Of a stretch of 64,000 nucleotides of DNA, positions 35,093 to 45,700 are shown piece after piece. The position numbers were made by a program, and so were the translations under genes. The stretch covers positions 7,845-71,844 of the forward strand of contig JBARZY010000133.1 in NCBI GenBank assembly GCA_049650345.1, written 5' to 3'. How positions within the stretch are numbered: the stretch's first letter is position 1; each line of letters begins with the position of its first letter. Below the pieces are notes generated by a model. That model was given only the letters and a program-made list of their open reading frames with translations, was not told the DNA's origin and ran no database searches. Source of the stretch: Glaciecola sp049650345 (GTDB taxonomy: Bacteria; Pseudomonadota; Gammaproteobacteria; Enterobacterales; Alteromonadaceae).

Positions 35093-35581
35093 TTATTGGT
35101 CATTAATGAAACTTGACCGTTCTTTCATAAATTCAAAAAACCACTCTATAATGATACCAAATTCAGGTACTAATACCGAATCTTGCCACCAAGGAGCGCT
35201 TGCAAATGTTGTAAACGTGTCGATAAAAAAGAGCAAGGCGCTGACGATTAAGGCCCCTCTGAGAATACCAAATACTGCGCCTAACGCGCGATCGGTGCCG
35301 GTTAAGCCGGTAACTTTTACTAATTGAGACACGATATAATTAATGAGCGCGCCAACGATTAACGTACCAATAAACAAAATAGCGATTGAAGACGCGTTGC
35401 GCATCATTGGTTCGTCTATTTGCGTTAAAAATTGCGCTAAGTTTGAATAAAAAGTACGTGATATAAGAAACGCTGCCACCCATATGGCTAATGAAATCGC
35501 TTCTTTTACAAAGCCGCGTACCAAGCTAATAATAGCTGAAACGCCAATGATGCCAATAATGGTAAAATCAAACCAATTCAT
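35093..35581 (-). CDS. cvpA: CvpA family membrane protein
   Basis: A 162-residue inner-membrane protein of the CvpA/colicin V production family with about four membrane helices. The helices include IIGIIGVSAIISLVRGFVKE at the N-terminus and GAVFGILRGALIVSALLFFI later, both family signatures. Its length equals E. coli CvpA (162). Despite the name it is a general envelope protein, needed in E. coli for colicin V export. It sits directly before purF, its normal place. Confidence 0.93.
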   Translation of the reverse strand: MNWFDFTIIGIIGVSAIISLVRGFVKEAISLAIWVAAFLISRTFYSNLAQFLTQIDEPMMRNASSIAILFIGTLIVGALINYIVSQLVKVTGLTGTDRALGAVFGILRGALIVSALLFFIDTFTTFASAPWWQDSVLVPEFGIIIEWFFEFMKERSSFINDQ

Positions 35582-35652
35582 GGTGGTTGTTTTTTTCCTA
35601 TGTGAGGATATGCAAACGCTTAATTTGATGGGGCGCAGTTTACCAAAATAAA

Positions 35653-36354
35653 CTAACCAGCGCTAACCTCAAATGCGGTAATTTTACCTTTTAATTGCGT
35701 GATTTCTTGCAGGTGCGGTAAGGCCAGTTCCAACTTAGTTTTGTCTAATTCGGGGCCTACAAATACTTTGGTTAACTCGCCCACACTAGTCATTACTGGA
35801 CGGCTATAAGCACGATAACCTGCGTTATTCAGTGTCTTCAGCAATTCTTTCACATTTTTCTCGTGCCTAAAGCTGCCCAGTTGCACCACCCATCCCGAAT
35901 CTTTTACATCAATTGCGGTAAGTGATTGTTCAGCAGTAATATTGTTTGGCGTGTCGAGTTGGCTTTGATCAATGTTTTGATTAAGGCTTGTTGCGTTGTT
36001 TGCCACTGACTCGGTGGTATCGTCAGCTCCGGCTTCAGGCGTAGCAATTGCTTGACTGTTTTCACTCATTGCCTGATCAGCAAGCTCGGTGCTATTTGCA
36101 GATGCTGTATCTTGCGGCTCGTCAACGGGGCTTTCATTTAATACTTCAACGGGTCGCTCGAGCGCTTGTTCAATTCGGCTGGTGTCCATGGCTTCAATAG
36201 GCTGTACTTCGACTAAATCGCCACGAGCAGGGATATCCAAAAAGTTTTGTTGATTAGTGCTTTTTTCGCCATCTAAAAACTCAGGTAGCACAATCACTAC
36301 CAAAGCTACCACAATAATGGTGCCTACTAATCTGTTTTGTAATGCGCTGCTCAT
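35653..36354 (-). CDS. dedD: SPOR-domain protein DedD
   Basis: A 233-residue single-pass inner-membrane protein. An N-terminal helix (LVGTIIVVALVVIVLPEFL) is followed by a periplasmic low-complexity linker rich in Ala, Asn, Glu and Thr. A C-terminal SPOR domain (about 157-233, GWVVQLGSFRHEKNVKELLKTL) binds denuded glycan strands at the division septum. It lies between folC and cvpA, as in E. coli, which supports the name. It assists septation with other SPOR proteins by family knowledge. Confidence 0.92.
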   Translation of the reverse strand: MSSALQNRLVGTIIVVALVVIVLPEFLDGEKSTNQQNFLDIPARGDLVEVQPIEAMDTSRIEQALERPVEVLNESPVDEPQDTASANSTELADQAMSENSQAIATPEAGADDTTESVANNATSLNQNIDQSQLDTPNNITAEQSLTAIDVKDSGWVVQLGSFRHEKNVKELLKTLNNAGYRAYSRPVMTSVGELTKVFVGPELDKTKLELALPHLQEITQLKGKITAFEVSAG

Positions 36355-36389
36355 TAAGCGTAAATTCCTATTTGCCCGCGTTGTATTTG

Positions 36390-37682
36390 CTAATTACTTT
36401 TATGTATCAATTGCATACACTCTGAAGCAACAATAAAAGACCCCACCACTAAAATCAAATCATTATTAGTCGCATCTTGCTGCGCAAGCCGTAAAGCGTC
36501 TTCAACACTGCTAAATGCCTCGGCGTGTTGTTCAATACTAGCTATTTTCTGCACAAAACGACTGGCTTTTTCACCGCGGTCACTAGGCAAGTCTGTACAG
36601 TACCATTTAACTGGCACTAACCGACTTAATTCATCTATGGTTGTTTCTACATTTTTGTCGGTAAGCATGCCAATCACAATAAAACACCGTTGATAATCAA
36701 ACGACGACATTTGTTTTGCCAATAACTTGGCTGCGGCCTCGTTATGTGCCACATCAAGTACTACGGTTGGCGATTGTTTAATTATTTGCAAGCGACCAGG
36801 CATGTTTACAGTACCAATTAGGCCTTGTAAATCCGACTCAGATAACATTAGCGGAAAGGCTAAGTCACGATGCAGTGCAATGGCATGCAATACTGTAATG
36901 GCTGTCATCACATTAGGTGTTGGAATTAAACTGGTGCGCGTATCAAAGCTAAACGTGTGCCCGTTAATTGTGATGCTGTGGTCATTAAAATCTTGGCCTC
37001 GTAGCCAAATGTGTTGTGCTTGCTTGTTTGCAATATCAAGCAGTTCTTGATGCGCTTGCTCGTAGCCCACCACCACGTATTGATTCGGCTTTATAATACC
37101 CGCTTTTTCTTGGGCAATAAGCGCTGTGGTATCGCCTAAATAAGCTTGGTGATCAAGGCCTATACTGGTAATGACACCAATATGCGCATCAACAATGTTT
37201 GTGGCATCTAACCGGCCGCCCAAACCTACTTCAATTACAATCACATCAAGTGCCTGCACGGCACTGTTTACAGAATCTGCCTGTGGAGATGAAAATAGAT
37301 AAAGTGCAGCTAAGGTAGCGTATTCGAAGTAACTTAAGCTTATATCACCACGTGCGTCTTCAATTGCACAAAAGGCATGGCAAATGTCGGCATTGCTAAC
37401 TTCTTGGCCTTTAAGCCTAATACGCTCATTAAAGCGCTCGATATGAGGCGATGCATACACACCAACCGATAATCCCGCTTTTATACACGCCTGTTCAATA
37501 AAGCGACAAGTGGTGCCTTTACCATTTGTACCAGCAACAGTAACAATAGTCGCGTTGTGGTAATTAACATTTAGGCGATTAAACACCGCTTCACAACGAG
37601 ACAAACCCATATCAATACTTTGATGATGGGTTTGTTCTATATAAGCAAGCCACTGCTCAAGGCTTGCATGTTTATTTGGCAT
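36390..37682 (-). CDS. folC: bifunctional dihydrofolate/folylpolyglutamate synthase
   Basis: A 430-residue Mur-ligase-fold enzyme that joins glutamate to dihydropteroate and then extends the polyglutamate tail of folates. The ATP loop is TVAGTNGKGTTCRFIEQ. The omega-loop/ligand segment SPHIERFNERIRLKG follows, with EVGLGGRLDATNIVD, TSIGLDHQAYLGDT and the C-terminal LDVAHNEAAAKLLA. The length is close to E. coli FolC (422). It lies 35 bases ahead of dedD in the same run. Confidence 0.96.
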   Translation of the reverse strand: MPNKHASLEQWLAYIEQTHHQSIDMGLSRCEAVFNRLNVNYHNATIVTVAGTNGKGTTCRFIEQACIKAGLSVGVYASPHIERFNERIRLKGQEVSNADICHAFCAIEDARGDISLSYFEYATLAALYLFSSPQADSVNSAVQALDVIVIEVGLGGRLDATNIVDAHIGVITSIGLDHQAYLGDTTALIAQEKAGIIKPNQYVVVGYEQAHQELLDIANKQAQHIWLRGQDFNDHSITINGHTFSFDTRTSLIPTPNVMTAITVLHAIALHRDLAFPLMLSESDLQGLIGTVNMPGRLQIIKQSPTVVLDVAHNEAAAKLLAKQMSSFDYQRCFIVIGMLTDKNVETTIDELSRLVPVKWYCTDLPSDRGEKASRFVQKIASIEQHAEAFSSVEDALRLAQQDATNNDLILVVGSFIVASECMQLIHKSN

Positions 37683-37727
37683 AATAATACCTAATATTGC
37701 TCGCTACCAATATGTTCAACCCATTGC

Positions 37728-38606
37728 TTATTCAGCATTAGGTAATTCAACCACCGGCGCAGATTTAGCGTAGTGTAACTTATGCAAAATACTGAATACT
37801 TTATCGCGCATATTGCGGCGGTCAACAATCATGTCAATGGCGCCTTTTTCGAGCAAAAACTCACTACGTTGAAAGCCTTCTGGTAACTTTTCGCGCACCG
37901 TTTGCTCAATAACACGGGGGCCTGCGAAGCCAATTAGCGCCTTTGGTTCGGCAATGTTTATGTCGCCTAGCATAGCTAAACTGGCTGATACACCGCCCAT
38001 AGTTGGGTCGGTTAATACCGAAATATACGGTAGGCCTTTTTCGCTCAGCTTCGCCAACGCCGCACTGGTTTTAGCCATTTGCATTAACGACAACAGGGCT
38101 TCTTGCATACGCGCTCCGCCACTGGTAGAGAAACAAATAAACGGACAGTTGTTTTCAATTGCTGCATTAACGCCTGCAACAAATTTGGCCCCTACTACCG
38201 ACGCCATAGAGCCGCCTAAAAATGCAAACTCAAAACTGGCTACCACAATCGGCTTGCCATTTAATGTGCCCTTCATTACCACCAATGCGTCTTTTTCATT
38301 AGTGGCTTTTTGGGCGGCGTTTATACGATCTTTATAACGTTTAGAATCTTTGAATTTTAGAATATCTTGTGGTTCAAAATCGTTGGCCAACTCGTTTCTA
38401 TCAGCACTGTCTAAAAATGCGTTGATTCGCCCTCTGGCAGTAATGCGCATATGGTGATCGCACTTAGGGCAAACTTCTAATTGTTTTTCTAATTCTGTTT
38501 TGTACAACACTGCATTGCATGAAGAACACTTGGTCCAAATGCCCTCAGGTACATTGCTTTTCATGCCCGACTGTGTTTTTGGCAGTATCTTTTCTATCCA
38601 ACTCAT
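37728..38606 (-). CDS. accD: acetyl-CoA carboxylase carboxyltransferase subunit beta
   Basis: A 292-residue subunit that pairs with AccA to move the carboxyl group from biotin to acetyl-CoA, starting fatty-acid synthesis. An N-terminal four-Cys zinc ribbon (CSSCNAVLYK ... CPKCDHH, about residues 27-50) is followed by the crotonase-fold carboxyltransferase core with FICFSTSGGARMQEALLSLMQM and ISVLTDPTMGGVSASLAMLGD. It is full length. folC follows 45 bases later. AGGA lies before the ATG. Confidence 0.97.
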   Translation of the reverse strand: MSWIEKILPKTQSGMKSNVPEGIWTKCSSCNAVLYKTELEKQLEVCPKCDHHMRITARGRINAFLDSADRNELANDFEPQDILKFKDSKRYKDRINAAQKATNEKDALVVMKGTLNGKPIVVASFEFAFLGGSMASVVGAKFVAGVNAAIENNCPFICFSTSGGARMQEALLSLMQMAKTSAALAKLSEKGLPYISVLTDPTMGGVSASLAMLGDINIAEPKALIGFAGPRVIEQTVREKLPEGFQRSEFLLEKGAIDMIVDRRNMRDKVFSILHKLHYAKSAPVVELPNAE

Positions 38607-38751
38607 GAAACATTCCTGTTTTTATCGTTTTATTACGAATACTTAACTGAGTATAGCGTATCAATGGGTAAATTAAACGCGCCGATTAAAACACAAAAGC
38701 CGCATTTACTGAATCTATAACTGGTCTAAAGTGTGACCCCATAACAGCAAA

Positions 38752-39567
38752 TTAGTTTGGTATAAATAATGGTCCTAAATCTGTTTTAGGAATAGCAAAC
38801 TCTTCTGGGTAGTCAACCTTAACCAAATATAAGCCATGAGGCTTTGCCGTTGCTGCAGCTTGGGTTCTGTCTTTTAAGGCCAATAAGTGGGCGAGCCAAT
38901 CAACGTTTTGCTCCCCAGTACCTACCTTTATTAGCGAGCCGACAATGTTGCGTACCATATGGTGTAAAAATGCATTGGCTTTTACGTCAACAATGACATA
39001 ACGCTGCATGCGATACACACTAATTGCTTCAATATGCCTATATGGCGTTTTACTTTGGCAATGCGACGCTCTAAACGAAGTATAGTCGTTTTCACCCACT
39101 AAACATTGGGCGCTTTCATGCATCAAGGCTTCATTTAGTGGTTCAAACACATGGGTCACGCCATTACCGAATACGCCACTGCGCAATGGATTGTTGTAAA
39201 TAATATATCGATACCTGCGCGCAAATGCGGTATATCTGGCATGAAAATCAAATGATACTGGTTTTGCCCAAGTAACAGCTATATCAGGTGGCAATATAGT
39301 GTTCATACCACGGGTGTAAGCTTTTAAAGGCCGTTCAACTTGCGTATCAAAATGCACGACTTGAGCGGTTGCATGCACACCTGCGTCGGTGCGACCTGCA
39401 CAAGTAATGGTAACCTTTTCAATTAAAATTTTGGCTAAGGCATCCTCTACTTGCTTTTGAATAGAATCAGCATGGGCTTGTCGCTGCCATCCTCTGTAAT
39501 TTGAGCCAGTATATTCGATGCCTAGGGCAATGCGCTGGCCCATTCTTGGTGTGCTAGTATCGGTCAT
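38752..39567 (-). CDS. truA: tRNA pseudouridine synthase A
   Basis: A 271-residue enzyme that forms pseudouridine at positions 38-40 of tRNA anticodon stems. The catalytic Asp is in CAGRTDAGVHA. Other family blocks are GSNYRGWQRQ, FDFHARYTAFARRYRY and AFLHHMVRNIVGSLI. The length matches E. coli TruA (270). It follows rluB by 11 bases and precedes accD by about 145 bases; truA-accD linkage is conserved. Confidence 0.97.
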   Translation of the reverse strand: MTDTSTPRMGQRIALGIEYTGSNYRGWQRQAHADSIQKQVEDALAKILIEKVTITCAGRTDAGVHATAQVVHFDTQVERPLKAYTRGMNTILPPDIAVTWAKPVSFDFHARYTAFARRYRYIIYNNPLRSGVFGNGVTHVFEPLNEALMHESAQCLVGENDYTSFRASHCQSKTPYRHIEAISVYRMQRYVIVDVKANAFLHHMVRNIVGSLIKVGTGEQNVDWLAHLLALKDRTQAAATAKPHGLYLVKVDYPEEFAIPKTDLGPLFIPN

Positions 39568-39578
39568 TACGGCTGTGC

Positions 39579-40472
39579 TTATCGCGTTTGATTACGACGT
39601 TGACGCTGACCTGAACTGACTTTATTCAGCTTGTGCTTGCGCACGCTTCGGCGCATGCGACTTAACTTGGTATGATCAAGGGTTTCGGGCTTGTGTATTT
39701 TGCTTACGGTTTCAGGCGGAAGTTGCACCATTTTTCGCAAGCTATTTAAATTATCGATGTCTAGTTCTACCCATGCGCCTTGGGGCAAACGTTTAAACAA
39801 TTCTAAGTTGCCATAGCGCACTCTAATTAAGCGGCTCACTTGCAAACCCTGTGATTCCCACAAGCGACGCACTTCTCTGTTGCGGCCCTCAGACAAGGTA
39901 ACATTAAACCAGTGATTTAAGCTTTCAGGATCGCTGGGGCGCACATGGATGTGATTAAACTTAGCCATGCCGTCTTCTAGCTCTACGCCGGCGCTTAAAG
40001 TACGTAAAATAGCAGGTGTCACATCACCAAATACGCGTACTGCATATTCACGCTCAACCTCATGACTTGGATGCATTAAGCGATTTGCTAACTCACCGTC
40101 GTTGGTAAACAACAGTAATCCACTTGTATTTATGTCAAGGCGCCCTACGGTTATCCAGCGTTCGCCTTGTAAGTGCGGTAAACGTTCAAATACAGTGGGC
40201 CTGCCTTCTGGGTCAACGCGCGCGCACAACTCGCCTTCAGGTTTGTTGTACATCAGTACCCTACAGGGTGACTTTTCTTTATTACGGGTAATTTCGTGGC
40301 CATCAACCACAACTTTATCGTTTATTTCGACTCTGTCGCCTAAGCTAGCTTTTTTGCCATTTACGCTTATGCGCCCTTCTTGAATCCATCGTTCCATTTC
40401 ACGGCGTGAACCTAAACCGTTATTGGCCAGCACTTTTTGTAGCTTCTCAGATACAGGTGTTTTTGATGTCAT
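39579..40472 (-). CDS. rluB: 23S rRNA pseudouridine synthase B
   Basis: A 297-residue RsuA/RluB-family pseudouridine synthase that modifies U2605 of 23S rRNA (E. coli numbering). An N-terminal S4 RNA-binding domain (EKLQKVLANNGLGSRREMERWI) precedes the catalytic domain with the active Asp in GRLDINTSGLLLFTNDG. RNREVRRLWESQGL follows. A basic tail (about 265-297, SRMRRSVRKHKLNKVS) probably binds rRNA. The start ATG shares one base with the scpB stop (TAATG), so it is translationally coupled. Confidence 0.95.
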   Translation of the reverse strand: MTSKTPVSEKLQKVLANNGLGSRREMERWIQEGRISVNGKKASLGDRVEINDKVVVDGHEITRNKEKSPCRVLMYNKPEGELCARVDPEGRPTVFERLPHLQGERWITVGRLDINTSGLLLFTNDGELANRLMHPSHEVEREYAVRVFGDVTPAILRTLSAGVELEDGMAKFNHIHVRPSDPESLNHWFNVTLSEGRNREVRRLWESQGLQVSRLIRVRYGNLELFKRLPQGAWVELDIDNLNSLRKMVQLPPETVSKIHKPETLDHTKLSRMRRSVRKHKLNKVSSGQRQRRNQTR

Positions 40473-41107
40473 TAGTGTATGTTTGCCTTATCAGCAGGCA
40501 ATAAATCGCCTTGTGTTTGCTCTTTGTCAAGTGTTACCTCTGCCGCACTAGACGCCGCTATAGCAGCATCTATATTAGCAGCAAACTCTTCTGCAGAAGG
40601 TAATTCACTTAACGACTTTAAAGAAAAATAATCCAAAAATATGGATGTGGTGGCGAGTAATGCAGGCCTACCAGGGACTTCTTTATGCCCCACTACTTTA
40701 ATCCAGTTTCGTTCAGTTAACGAACGTATAATATTACTACTTACCGCCACACCGCGTATGTCTTCTATTTCACCGCGTGTTATAGGTTGTTTGTAAGCAA
40801 TGAGCGCCAAGGTTTCAAGCATCGCGCGAGAATATTTGGGTACGGTTTCTTGCCATAACTTACTGAGTAATTGCCCTAAGCCCGACTCAGATTGAAACCG
40901 GTAGCCCGATGCCACTTTCAGTAGCACAATGCCACGACCCGCATAATCAAGTTCCAACTCTTTTAAGGCTTTGTTTAATTGCCGGGTAGAAACCTGTAAA
41001 TCTGACAATATTGTGCTGCGCATACGATCAACGCTTAAGGGTTGTTCGCTTACAAAAATAGCAGCCTCAACGAGTTGCTTGAGTTGTTGGTCAGATATCT
41101 TGCTCAT
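40472..41107 (-). CDS. scpB: segregation and condensation protein B
   Basis: A 211-residue winged-helix kleisin-associated subunit that, with ScpA and SMC, forms the condensin complex in bacteria that use it. Two winged-helix domains are seen: LKQLVEAAIFVSEQPLSVDRM, then YSRAMLETLALIAYKQPITRGEIEDIRGVAVSSNII, a clear ScpB signature, followed by GRPALLATT. I start at ATG 41107, five bases after AGG; a GTG at 41113 overlaps that ribosome site. It overlaps the end of scpA by 17 bases. Confidence 0.94.
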   Translation of the reverse strand: MSKISDQQLKQLVEAAIFVSEQPLSVDRMRSTILSDLQVSTRQLNKALKELELDYAGRGIVLLKVASGYRFQSESGLGQLLSKLWQETVPKYSRAMLETLALIAYKQPITRGEIEDIRGVAVSSNIIRSLTERNWIKVVGHKEVPGRPALLATTSIFLDYFSLKSLSELPSAEEFAANIDAAIAASSAAEVTLDKEQTQGDLLPADKANIH

Positions 41108-41960
41108 ATTCACCTAGTTTAACATGAAGATTGCCAAAAGGTGCGCCTTGTTCCAATACAATCAACGATTCTTTTACCAATTCCAAAATAGCTATAAACG
41201 TAACTACCACGCCCGCTTTGCCCTCAGTCGCCACTAACAATTCATCAAGCGGTGTAAAGCGGCTGTGGGATAGAGTTTGCAGAATACGGCTCATACGCTC
41301 TCGGGTAGACAATACCTCGCGATCTATCTGGTGATTGTCGAATGCACTAGCGCGTTGCATGACCTGATAAAAGGCCACCACTAGCTCTTGCAATTGCACT
41401 TGTGGCAGGTGTTTTATGGGCTGCACGTTGTCGCTAACATCGGCATGGGCGAGATGAATATCGCGTTGTAAACGCGGCGCCAAATCAAGGCCTTCAGCCG
41501 CCTTTTTAATTCGCTCATATTCTTTTAAACGGCGTATTAATTCGGCTCTAGGGTCAACTTCTTCTTCATCATCATTATTGTATACAGGCAATAACAAGCG
41601 CGACTTAATTTCGGCCAGCATTGCCGCCATCAACAAGTACTCGCCAGCAAGCTCAAGCTTCACATCGGTCATTACATCTACGTATTCCATGTATTGCTGC
41701 GTAACTTGCAATACCGGTAGCTCAACAATATCGAACTTTTGTTTACGAATAAGATACAAGAGTAAATCTAAGGGCCCCTCAAAGGTTTCTAGAATAACCT
41801 CAAGTGCCTCGGGCGGAATGTATAAATCTTCGGGCTTGGTAATTAACGCTTCGCCATTAACAAAGGCTAGGGCTAGGGGCTGCTGCTGACTTATTTGCGC
41901 AGCAGGCTCGCTAGTTGCTTGCTCGGAAGCATTCGAACGGGGATTAATAGGCTCAGCCAT
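41091..41960 (-). CDS. scpA: segregation and condensation protein A (kleisin)
   Basis: A 289-residue kleisin. The conserved core ILETFEGPLDLLLYLIRKQKFDIVELPVLQVTQQYMEYV sits after a 50-residue polar N-terminal extension. EYLLMAAMLAEIKSRLLLP follows, and the C-terminal winged helix (FIAILELVKESLIVLEQ) binds SMC. I chose ATG 41960 (MAEPINPRS), four bases after the yciO stop. An in-frame ATG at 42068 would run deep into yciO. SMC itself is not in this window. ScpAB with SMC, or a modified use of ScpAB, is common in Alteromonadales, where MukBEF may be absent. Confidence 0.93.
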   Translation of the reverse strand: MAEPINPRSNASEQATSEPAAQISQQQPLALAFVNGEALITKPEDLYIPPEALEVILETFEGPLDLLLYLIRKQKFDIVELPVLQVTQQYMEYVDVMTDVKLELAGEYLLMAAMLAEIKSRLLLPVYNNDDEEEVDPRAELIRRLKEYERIKKAAEGLDLAPRLQRDIHLAHADVSDNVQPIKHLPQVQLQELVVAFYQVMQRASAFDNHQIDREVLSTRERMSRILQTLSHSRFTPLDELLVATEGKAGVVVTFIAILELVKESLIVLEQGAPFGNLHVKLGEYEQDI

Positions 41961-41964
41961 AAGC

Positions 41965-42585
41965 TTACTCAAACGGCGCTGGGTCACCACTACCGTGTCT
42001 AATAATGGTTGACTCACCTTCTGACATATCAATAACGGTGGTGGCCTGCTCACCCAAATAGCCACCATGAATGATTAAGCCTACGCGGCGCTCAAGCTTA
42101 TCTCTGATATCATCAGGGTCGCTTTCAGCAATGTCGGCGTTGGGTAAAATTAAGGTTGTTGACATTAGCGGCTCGCCTAGCTCTTCCAATATAGCTAACG
42201 CAATTGGGTTGTTTGGTACACGTATACCAATGGTTTTGCGTTTTGGATTTTGTAAGCGTTTAGGCACCTCTTTGGTGGCTTTTAAAATAAAGGTGTAAGG
42301 GCCTGGCGTATTATTCTTAATTTGCCTGAACGCCGTATTGTCTACCCGCGCATATAAAGACAATTCAGACATGTCTCTACACATTAAAGTAAAGTTATGA
42401 TTTTTGGGAATATCACGAATTTGGCAAATTTGTTCAAGCGCCCGCTTGTTCTCCATTTGACAGCCAATGGCATAACCAGAATCGGTCGGATAAACCACCA
42501 CTTCGCCGTTTTTAATTAACTCGCAGGTTTGTTTAATTAGGCGTGTTTGTGGTGTGTCGGGATGGATGTAAAAAAACTGACTCAT
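41965..42585 (-). CDS. yciO: YciO/Sua5 family protein (threonylcarbamoyl-AMP synthase-like)
   Basis: A 206-residue YrdC/Sua5-fold protein, exactly the length of E. coli YciO. The RNA/nucleotide-binding pocket motifs are VVVYPTDSGYAIGCQ, KNHNFTLMCRDMSELS, GPYTFILKATKEVPKRL, KTIGIRVPNNPIA and LMSTTLILP. YciO is a paralogue of TsaC that is reported to be a weak or divergent threonylcarbamoyl-adenylate enzyme. The start is ATG 42585; an upstream ATG adds 14 unconserved residues. It heads the scpA-scpB-rluB run. In E. coli yciO is between trpH and rluB; here trpH is 6 kb away. Confidence 0.92.
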   Translation of the reverse strand: MSQFFYIHPDTPQTRLIKQTCELIKNGEVVVYPTDSGYAIGCQMENKRALEQICQIRDIPKNHNFTLMCRDMSELSLYARVDNTAFRQIKNNTPGPYTFILKATKEVPKRLQNPKRKTIGIRVPNNPIALAILEELGEPLMSTTLILPNADIAESDPDDIRDKLERRVGLIIHGGYLGEQATTVIDMSEGESTIIRHGSGDPAPFE

Positions 42586-42714
42586 GAGTTTGGCTTCTTG
42601 GTTACCTGTGCGCCAGAAGTATACCAAACATTTGTGCGTGTCGCTCTATTTAAAACATGGCTAACATTAGCTTATATAGTGCTATTGTTAGCCATGTATC
42701 AAGATGTCTACTTG

Positions 42715-45700
42715 CTAACTACGATTCACCTCGCTACTACTCGCAGTACCCGCGGCCCATTTGTAAAATAGTGGCGTAAGCAACAAGCCAAATACCGTCA
42801 CACCAATCATTCCAGCGAACACTGCCACACCCATTGCTTGACGCATCTCTGCGCCTGCTCCCGATGCTAGCACTAGCGGTAGTACCCCCATAATAAAGGC
42901 AATTGACGTCATCAATATAGGGCGCAAACGTAATCTAGCGGCTTGCATTACTGCATCAAACGCAGACATGCCCTGATGTTGAAGCTCTTTTGCAAACTCT
43001 ACAATTAAAATGGCGTTTTTAGTCGCAAGCCCTACCAACACAATTAGGCCAATTTGCGTAAAGATATTGTTGTCGCCACCATAAATATTGACACCAACGA
43101 TTGCCGACAACAAGGTCATTGGCACAATTAAAATAATCGCCACGGGTAAGGTTAGGCTTTCATATTGCGCCGCTAAGACTAAAAAAACCAACACCACAAT
43201 TAAGGGCAACACAAGCAATGCAGTATTGCCGGCTAGTTCTTGTTGATACGCCAAATCAGTCCACGTGTAATCAACACCCAATGGCAACGTCGCTTGTAGA
43301 ATTTTTTCCATCGCGGCTTGCGCCTCGCCGCTACTGAAACCTGCACTGGGTCCAGCATTGATATCAGCTGTGGTGTAACCGTTATAACGCATTACGCGAT
43401 CAGGTCCCGCCACATTGCTAATACTAACAAAAGAACCAAGCGGTACCATATCACCGTTGTTGTTGCGCAATTCTAGTTGTTCAATTTGCGAGGGCTCTTG
43501 GCGAAAGCCTTGTTCAGCTTGTAGGTTAACCTGATACGTACGGCCAAATTGGTTGAAGTCATTTACATACAATGAACCTAGGTATATTTGCATGGTTCTA
43601 AAAATATCACTAATAGACACGCCTTGGCTTTTTGCTTTATCGCGGTCAATATCAACTTGCAACTGCGGCACATTTACTTGATAGCTTGAAAATACACCGG
43701 CTAGCTCGGGCGTTTGCCAAGCCTGCATGAGCACTTCTTGGGTGACCTTAAATAACTCGTTATAGCCTAAGTTACCTTTGTCGAGTAACTGTAGTTTAAA
43801 TCCGCCTATAGTACCCAAGCCCTGAACGGGAGGCGGCGGAAAAATAGCAATAAAGGCCTCTTGGATACTGCCAAACTGCGCACCTAAATCCGCCGCTATG
43901 GCATTAGCTGACAATGCATCGGTATTGCGTGCATCGAAGTCTTTTAAGGTGACAAACACAATTCCGGCATTGGTACTGTTAGTAAAACCATTAATACTTA
44001 AGCCAGGAAAGGCAACGGTAGACTCAACGCCCGGATGCTTGAGCGCCATGGCCGACATTTCCCGAATCACTTGTTCCGAACGTTCAAGCGAAGCTGCATC
44101 GGGTAACTGAGCAAAGCTCACTAAATATTGCTTATCTTGCCCCGGTACATAGCCTGTTGGCGTGTTCACAAACTGCATACCCGTTAGCCCAAGCAAACCC
44201 GCATACAATATGCCAACAATAGCGCCCGAGCGTAAGATACGTAAAATTGCACCTGAATATACTTGCTGCAAGCGACTAAAAAAGGCATTAAACGGCGTAA
44301 ATACCCACCTACCAAATAAACGGTTAATGCCACGTGTTAACAAGTCGTGTTTGGCCTGTTTAGGCTTAAGTAACAAGGCGGCCAATGCTGGACTTAAGGT
44401 AAGTGAGTTAAACATAGAAATTACCGTAGAAATGGTAATGGTAAGTGCAAATTGCTTATAAAATTGCCCTGTCAAGCCCGACATGAATGCCGTAGGAATA
44501 AACACCGCAGCCAATACAAGGGTGGTAGCAACTATGGGGCCGGTTACCTCTTTCATTGCTTTTTCTGTTGCCTTTATGGGCGATAATCCCTCTTCAATAT
44601 TCCGTTCAACGTTTTCGACCACAACAATGGCGTCATCTACTACAATGCCAATGGCTAATACCAAACCAAATAACGACAATGCGTTTAGTGAAAACCCCAG
44701 TAAATGCATGACGGCAAACGTTCCTACCAGAGACACAGGCACTGCCACTAAGGGGATAATAGACGCACGCCACGTTTGCAAAAACAAGATAACCACTAAT
44801 ACAACTAACAGCACCGCTTCAAATAGCGTTTTAACCACCGCTTCTATCGATCCTCGAACAAAAACCGTGGGGTCATAGACAATTTCATAATCAAGGCCTT
44901 GGGGGAAAGCTTGCTTAAGTACGGCCATGCGCGCCCGCACGTTGTCTGAAATTTGTATGGCGTTTGAGCCTGCCGCCTGAAAAATAGGTAATGCTACCGC
45001 TGACTTATTGTTTAATAATGAACGCAAGGCATAGAAATCAGAGCCTAACTCTATTCTTGCCACATCTTTTAGACGCACGATTTCGCCATTGTCGCCAATT
45101 TTTATAATGATGTTTTCAAACTCTTCAGGAGTTTCAAGCCGACCTTTTACATTGATTAATAACTGAAAATCACTACTACCGCTAGGTTGCGCACCTAAAC
45201 TACCCGCTGCAGCCTGTTGATTTTGTTCACTAATGGCATTGGCCACATCCATGGCGGTTAAATTCAAGTTGGCCACCTTACTTGGATCGACCCAAATCCG
45301 CATGCTGTATTCACCCGCACCGAATAGTTGTACGTCACCAACACCCGCAATACTGGCTAATTCGTTTTTAACATTGATATGCGCATAGTTAGATAAATAC
45401 AGCGTATCGTAAGTATCGTCTGCAGACGTTAAATGCACCACCATGGTAAGATCGGGGGATGATTTTTTAGTGGTCACTCCCAACCTTTGTACTTCTTGTG
45501 GCAACCTTGCGAGCGCCCTATCAACCCGTGATTTTACGTGGGCTTCTGCCAAATCAATATTAGTGCCTATGGCAAAAGTAACGGTTAGCTTCATGCGCCC
45601 ATCGGTGGTTGCCTGAGATGACATATACAGCATACTTTCTGTACCCTGCAACTCTTGCTCAATAGGAGCTGCAACGGTTTCGGCAATAGTTTTTGGATTG

